From assembly GCF_034190915.1 (NCBI RefSeq), contig NW_026947484.1:82903982-82967981 (forward strand): 64,000 nt of DNA, in the 5' to 3' direction. How positions within the stretch are numbered: the first letter of the stretch is position 1; each line of letters begins with the position of its first letter. Shown piece by piece: positions 58,112-64,000 of this stretch. A program made the translations under genes and the position numbers. Under the pieces are notes generated by a model. The model saw only the letters and a program-made list of their open reading frames with translations. It was not told the origin of the DNA and did no database searches. The stretch comes from Cavia porcellus (taxonomy: Eukaryota > Chordata > Mammalia > Rodentia > Caviidae).

Positions 58112-58501
58112 AGAGTAATAAAACCCCAAAAGTGTAATTGTTAGTGTAAAAAGAGAGGAAAGGAAGGTGGACTAAGGGATATAACTGCAAGTATGTTTGC
58201 GTGTGTAGGATGGAAAACCATATTACTAAGCTTTTGTTGGATCATTGTACAGAACTGTCTCCAATATCACTGTATGAATGTCCACTTTAATTTTATAATT
58301 TGGTCAAAATGTGCTATGCATAAATTTTATAATTTGGACAACTGTTTCTAGGAAGATAACATGTAACCTATTAACTAGTGATTTCTTACTGTATATTTTT
58401 CTCCCTGAAATTCTGTATTACTGGTACCCTTTTACTGCTTTGTTTTTTTATGTCCTTTCTTTTTTCTCTTTAAATAAAAAAATACATATCACTTAAAAAA
58501 A
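58112..58501 (+). mobile_element. HAL1-like element, copy D, 3' end only
   Basis: A 5'-truncated insertion of about 390 bp with the perfect 14-bp duplication 'aatattcctcccct' (58098-58111 and 58502-58515) and a short A tail. Its sequence parallels the end of copy B: 'gcttttgttggatcattg' against 'gtttttgttggatagttg', 'tttggacaactgtttct', 'aactagtgatttcttactgt' and 'ctctttaaataaaaaaat'. Confidence 0.9.
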
Positions 58502-58515
58502 AATATTCCTCCCCT

Positions 58516-59067
58516 GGAGCTGCGGACGTTCTTCTGGTTCACTCTGTGCCTCCTGGCCTCCATGTCAGTGCTAGCTAAGGTGGAGTCTCTCTTCTTGCAT
58601 TTCCTCTTTCCTTTGCCCTTACTGGATAAATGTCTTCCAGCTTTTTTCAGCAGTGAGAAATTATTGTTTTAGAAACTATGTTTTACTTTAAAAAAGCCAA
58701 ATTTGTTCATTTCTTAACCAACGTTAGTTTATGTCCCTAAAATAACTGTTAGGGACTTTAATAGGTATCAGTATGAGCATGAGAAGTGAATAGGTGAAAT
58801 CAAAATATTTTGGGGTGGTGGGGCATGTATGTAATTGAAGTTATGTATTGTACCCTTAGGAATATATGATGCCTCCTCAACACCATCAATATCCTGTAAA
58901 AATCCTTTTACCTTATTAATTAATGGTTATCTTTTTTCTGTGTTAACATAGGTACATTTGAGTTTAAAACCCTCCACATGAAAATCCTCATGAAGACTAG
59001 TAACAAATGATATTGCTAAAACACAGAGAGACCAGGACACACTGCATATCTCAGTGGCATGGTGTAG
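58516..59067. other. Unassigned sequence
   Basis: No gene or repeat recognised. Confidence 0.4.
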
Positions 59068-59215
59068 TTGCAAGATCATGATTTAGAGTTATGTACACAG
59101 GTTTGATCTTGGCTTTGGAAATTGTTTAACTATAATTTGTGTGCTTTAATTTCTTTACTACTAAAATCTGGGCATAATAACAATATCATTGATTTGTCAT
59201 GACGATCTAAAAAAC
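59068..59215 (+). mobile_element. MIR SINE fragment
   Basis: 'aggtttgatcttggctttgg', 'tttaatttctttactactaa' and 'tgggcataataacaatatca' follow the MIR order. Confidence 0.65.
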
Positions 59216-60328
59216 TTTATCCATGCATGAATCTAAGTTAGACTGATTAATGGAGAACAGGGTCAACTATGACTGACTGAGTTGATAGTGAACAAGGGAA
59301 TTCACAGGGAGTAGAGAAACAGAGTAAGATGACAAAGAAATTCCAAATCCTCATAGAATTTAACAAAGAAAAACCATGAAGAACAACGTAGAAAGGGGAG
59401 CTTTTGGTGACTTTCTATTCTGTGCTCTGGGCCAGTTCACTCAAAGGAACTTTTAAGAATAGTGAGGACAGGGACAAGCGGGAATATGGGGTCACAGTGG
59501 AAGAAAGGTAGGACAAATTGGAGCCAGAGGGAAAGAACAATGAGAAAAAGTGAGCAGAGAGCCAAGAGAGGTAAAGGAATTCTTGGTGGCTTCTTCAGTC
59601 CAGAAGAGGGAGTTGGAGGCAGAAAATAAGATATTCACTGAACTGAGAAAAACTACTTTACAGCTTTTCAGGAAGAGGCTGCGCAGCACCCAAGGAATGA
59701 AAATACAGGATTCAATATTGATGAAATTTGAAGTTTAGGATAAACATCAGTTTAGGGAATGTAGAGTAATTTATATTTAGAATGTTTCATGAGAAAGATT
59801 GACTGTTAAGGGAATCCTATAAAAATGTTACTTGGGCCAGCAGCTGAAATAAATTGTACATTCTTGTAAGGGAATTCTTAACAACCTGTTTATTTTCTAG
59901 AAGATTAGAGGGTACATGTAGGAGATGATGTGACTTGATAAATGTTCTAATAAACATTGTGCCTAAATTTAGCATTCTTTCCAAGAAATGTGATAAGAGG
60001 ATTCTGGCAATGGATAGATGAGGTTAATTATCTGCTAAGCGTCTTTCACTTATGCATAGCACATTTTGACCAGTGGAGGAGACAAAGACACTTTACTCTG
60101 GTGAACTATGGAATATCTTCTGCATTGTTAGGTGAAGCAACTCTTCTGCAGAATGGACTAGAATAGCCTTAGGGCCTCTGAGGGACAAATGACTCAGATG
60201 ATCACCAGGAATGCTGCAAAGTGGAATCATAAAATATGGTTTAATTGTTGTGGGCACATGTATTTTTCTTCATTGATAAAAAAGCAATACAGAATACAAA
60301 ATAAAGACTCTTAAAAATAATTAATGTA
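59216..60328. other. Unassigned sequence
   Basis: No gene or repeat recognised. Confidence 0.4.
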
Positions 60329-60424
60329 GGCCTGGGGATTTAGCTCAGTGGCATAAGCGCCTGCCTTGCAAGCGTGCGGTCATGAATTTGATCCTCGGTA
60401 CCAACCACAAACAAACACGAAATT
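60329..60424 (+). mobile_element. ID-like SINE
   Basis: 'gcctggggatttagctcagt', anticodon arm 'cctgccttgcaagcgtg' (one arm mutated), B box changed to 'atgaatttgatcc', then 'tcggtaccaac'. The B-box changes suggest this copy is older than the one at 56160. Confidence 0.9.
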
Positions 60425-61027
60425 AAAATAGAACACCATTGAATTCTATACACATATTTGAGAGAAGTCCATTCTTGTTAAATCCAAGAACTTTTAGGTG
60501 TTTTTCAGCACAGTGGGGCCATGGAACCAGAAACTCTGGGCAGATTACCGTAAGTACTAATTTTATCTTTTGCCCTACTCTTTGGCAAGTTCCTTGAATT
60601 TCTGGTGGTTGTGGTCAAGACCTTCTGTTGTAAGAAGTTCCATGGAAACCTGGACACACATGAGAACCAACTGTCCCTTTGGACAATGCCCTGATGTGAG
60701 ACTCTTCCTTCCCCATCTCATCTCTCCTGACAGATTGCACTATTGGTTCTATGGCAGCGAAAAAGCAGACGGAGAAGGGAGGGGGCAGGAATAAGGTTAG
60801 TCCTCCAGATTCCACCCCCAGTGGTCTAACCAATTCTAACCAGGTTCCATCACCTAACAACATGTTTAACTACTGAACGCATTAGTGGATGAATCCACTG
60901 ATAAATATAGTGACCCCACTGTCTAATCACCCTTCAAACACATGAGACTCATGGGGCCACGTTAGGTCTAAACTGTAACACGGATGGATAGCAAGATCCT
61001 GGGAAGCTGGGGTGGGATTAAGAGACA
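60425..61027. other. Unassigned sequence
   Basis: No gene or repeat recognised. Confidence 0.4.
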
Positions 61028-61061
61028 GGATGAGATAGATAGATGGATGGATAGATAGATA

Positions 61062-61097
<36 letters not shown>

Positions 61098-61130
61098 CAG
61101 AGAGAGAAAGAGACAGAATAGAGAAACAGA
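61028..61130. repeat. Compound (GATA)n/(GGAT)n/(GA)n/(GACA)n microsatellite
   Basis: A purine-rich compound tandem repeat. Confidence 0.92.
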
Positions 61131-61439
61131 GACATGCTATATGATGTGTATAAAGGGCAGAGTATTCATAATTGGGCAAAGAAGGGGAAATCCAACCTTA
61201 GCAGATACCCCACCTCCTGGAGGGATTGAGATGATCACGTTCTTGAGGACTAGGACTCTGAGAGCTCTGCATCCTTACATGGTTTTGAGAATTGCCTGGA
61301 CCAATCATTTGTTGCTATGTTTATTGCCATGTGGGAAAAAAATACAATTTGAATAAGGAATAATAAAGTTATATTTTCAAAGGGGAAAAGGGCTTAGAAT
61401 TGGAAATATTTATAAAGGTCTGTAAGGTACTGAATTATT

Positions 61440-61545
61440 TATGTTAATGTGCTGTGAACTTTAAACCAGCTGATGGATATAAAATATTTAGAGCAGGGCT
61501 TATCATGCAGTAGGTGCTCAGTAAATGTTATTATTTGAAATACCA
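61440..61545 (+). mobile_element. MIR 3' end
   Basis: 'gagcagggcttatcatgcag' followed by 'taggtgctcagtaaatgtta' is the MIR/L2 terminal sequence. Confidence 0.7.
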
Positions 61546-61859
61546 ATTATTTCATAAAACTTTATAAATGCGCAGTGTCAAGGATTGAATTTGGGGTCTT
61601 GTTTACCTAGGTAAGTACTCTACTATTGAGTTACCCCTGGCCCTGTTAAACTTTTTTCTCATGTAAATAAAACATTTTTCTCCCTTTGTTTTTCTTCTTG
61701 TCTCATAGATTTCTATGAATTAAAATTGGCTAGATATTTTTCTTTTTTGTTCAATATTATAAGATAAAAAACCCAGAAGGATTGCAAATTGTTGCATTAG
61801 TGAGAGTAGACCTCCATCACAACTTACTGTAATTCAATGTTGAAACCCACTTTGCTAGG

Positions 61860-62000
61860 GTGCTATGTAGAGTATTAAGAGAATGAACTGCTGCATTAGA
61901 TGGGTTTGGATTTAAGTGCAGGATCTTCAATTTACTAAATCTATGTTCATGAGGAGTTTGAGTTCTTTAAGTGTAAAGTTCTTTTTATTATAGAGATAAG
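61860..62000 (+). mobile_element. Possible MIR fragment
   Basis: 'gggtttggatttaagtgcag' and 'ttgagttctttaagtgtaaa' fit the MIR core loosely. Confidence 0.35.
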
Positions 62001-62394
62001 AATATAATGCTTCTGTTTCTTTCTCCGATAAAAAGTGCTACCTGTTTCAGGGTTGTTCCCCAAACTGGATGAGACTGTCTAATGCTCTTCCCAGCACCAC
62101 ACTCTTTGGTAACAGCCTTTCTAGCATTCTCCGACCATACTCAGAAACTGGGCCAATGGTAGTTTCCAGACTGTTGGTAAAATGAGTCAGTGCAGGTGTG
62201 AGCATCTGTGTGGCCCAACTTGGGCCAATCTTAGCACTTCCCCAGGATTTTTCTGAGTGTTAATTGAAAGCATGATGGGAACTGTAAGAAGAAAACAGTG
62301 GGACATTTTAGCTATTTCTCATGGTGTGTGGAGGAAGTCCATTTTTGGCAAGAAAGAATAAGACCAACACATGAAAAGAAGTTAAAACAAGAAC

Positions 62395-62522
62395 TAGGGG
62401 GACACAGAAACAAAACAATACAAAAACCAAACCACCACAACAACAAAAAAATCAAAAACAAAAAAACAAACAACCCCCCAAAATCAAACAACAACAATAA
62501 CCACCACAACAAAACCCCTAAC
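62395..62522. repeat. A/C-rich low-complexity tract
   Basis: Almost entirely A and C on the plus strand ((AAC)n/(CCA)n-like). The open frames here (Asn/Lys/His-rich or Leu/Phe/Val-rich) are composition effects. Confidence 0.9.
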
Positions 62523-62589
62523 ACTAGGGGAAGACAGAGAACTCCTAGAGTCATGGTCATTCTGAGGAATTAAACTTGATGTAAGAAGC

Positions 62590-64000
62590 CACAGATTGAA
62601 GATTAAAAATAGTGGCATGAACTCTGGCAGAAAAATAAAGTTTCTTTGGGACCTGAAATCAACACATGTAGAAATAACATTCTTGGTTAAAAAATAAAGA
62701 GATCTCCAGGAATAGGAAAGAAAACTAAAAATTACAGAGAAGCTGGAGAAATGGAGCCTAATGCAGAGAAAGAACCAAGCAGTCTGAAAGCTCACCTCAG
62801 TTCCAGGAAGGGAAACCTATCTCCACTGACTCGAGAAGTCTGGAGAGAGTTAGCAGCACCAGGGAGAAATGATGGACTGGGCAGGCAGCGCTGGCCCCTA
62901 GAAAAGCCCACAGGTATAAATTGCAAAATAGTATGGAGTTTTACTCTGTGATTACTTCTGCAAGGCAGCTAAAGTTGGAGAAAAGTTCAGTGAAGGACCT
63001 AGTATGTTTGAGATAGCTTAATGCAGAGCCATTTGGAGTAAGGCTTAAATGTTTAAGACTGAACTACAAAACAACTATACTTCAAGCTTTCTAGTGACAC
63101 CCTACTGCAGTGACCGGGTGGCAGACAACCACCCTTCACTGCAGTGTGGAGAAGGCATGGGCTAGACATAGACCCCGTTAGAAGTTTAAGCTCAGGTTAG
63201 GAAGGACACAAGGGTGCTAACCTCTGTGGTGGGAAGTCAGGTCAATAATGTGTGACTTTCATAGGGAAGTGGCTCTGAAAGTGCTGGAATTAAGTCAGTC
63301 TGCTTGAACTCTCATTTTGCTGCTTATATCTGGAACAGTACTCAGTGTTCTGTTACTTTCCCTATCTACCAACATGAGTAAGCATATAGCTTGGCTTGGA
63401 GGGTTACCACAGCCCGGGGTGTATGGAGAGAGGTGCATGTCACAAATCCACAGGCTGTAAAGCTATGTGGAGAAATCTACAGCCTGAGTATACAGAGGGA
63501 TTTGGCATTAGGATGGACACCATTGATCGATCATGTCCAGTAGAAAAGGCAGAGCAGGATTCAGCATTCACAGACAAAAATGTAAATGGGAAGCAAATTA
63601 GGGCTTAGCAGTGACTTGATTTATCCCTCCTGTATAGTTCGTGGTTTCCAATACTGCAGCCCTAGAAAGAAATTACTCATTCAGAAATACAGAGGAATTT
63701 TTTTTGGGCTCATTTCTTTTCTTTTTGGTTTTACTCTCTGCTTTTTCTTTCTCTTTCTTGTTCATTTCTGTTACTTTGATCTAATTCTACCAATTTTATT
63801 ACACTCCTTAATAGGATTCTTTATCTCATTTTTCTTTCCACCTTTTCATCTTCCTTTCTTTATTTTTTAAATTTTATTTCTTCCATCATCCAGTTCCCCA
63901 TTCCCTCCATCTTTAGGTACAACCATTAAGCTTTATTAATCTTTAGCTATTTAGTTAACTATGTTATTATTGTTGAATCTTTTTCTACAGAAAAAAGTTG
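62590..64000 (+). mobile_element. 5' region of an old L1, runs off the window
   Basis: Homologous to 41510-42330 plus 45135-45330: 'agctggagaaatgg', 'aacctatctccac', 'ggagttttactctg', 'caaaacaactatacttcaag', and a T-rich stretch from 63690 with 'gatctaattctaccaatttt' and 'taagctttattaatctttag'. It lacks the insertion of copy E, so it serves as the empty-site paralogue. L1 coding relics would be expected just beyond the right edge. Confidence 0.5.

Noticed and set aside
62395..62522. Asn/Lys-rich coding exon
   Set aside because: The A/C-rich low-complexity tract gives open frames on both strands by composition.

Overview
This window is mammalian nuclear DNA, almost certainly from a rodent. 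It has no intact protein-coding gene, no rRNA or tRNA gene and no bacterial-type feature. Every long open frame I examined is either repeat-derived or too short and unlike any protein I recognise. The rodent call rests on B1-type (7SL-derived, monomeric) SINEs, on tRNA-derived ID-like SINEs, and on MaLR and L1 relics. The ID-like copies carry an Ala-TGC-like anticodon loop and end in a 'GGTACCGATAAAA' type tail, unlike murid BC1/ID, so a non-murid lineage is likely; Castorimorpha (beaver or kangaroo-rat side) is my guess and is inference only. The sequence could be intergenic or lie inside a large intron.

Layout. 1-9.9 kb: ancient LTRs of MaLR/ERVL type (about 0.64, 4.7, 5.9, 6.7, 9.1 and 9.5 kb), a B1, an ID-like SINE, an AT microsatellite, and an 80-bp hAT-type MITE with an 8-bp target duplication. 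9.9-24 kb: old L1 3' sequence, several MIRs, a B1 and a solo MaLR LTR with a 5-bp target duplication, separated by unassigned unique sequence. 24-45 kb: four larger copies of an ORF1-only, L1-derived (HAL1-like) element: A 24057-27480 (+), C 27952-29448 (-), B about 34161-37555 (+) and E 42331-45134 (-). A fifth, 5'-truncated copy, D, lies at 58112-58501. E sits inside an older L1 (41.5-48.0 kb). 45-64 kb: the rest of that L1, a 42-bp minisatellite, old L1 3' sequence, a B1, an RPL7L1 processed pseudogene (52995-54117), minus-strand L1 fragments, more ID-like copies and microsatellites, and at the right edge a second copy of the L1 5' region.

The notable system is the HAL1-like family. Its members carry a degenerate L1 ORF1 (coiled coil, RRM, C-terminal domain). 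ORF2 is missing or reduced to a trace of its first codons. The 3' tail is a tandem array of roughly 150-bp units, with spacings of 144, 150, 149 and 146 bp in copy E. Copies A, C, D and E have target-site duplications, so each was inserted as a unit, presumably by L1 enzymes acting in trans. The trace of the ORF2 start in copy E suggests the family arose by internal deletion of a full L1. ORF1-only L1 derivatives (HAL1) are established in mammals; I do not recall the tandem-unit tail being described, and a repeat-library search is needed to say whether it is new.
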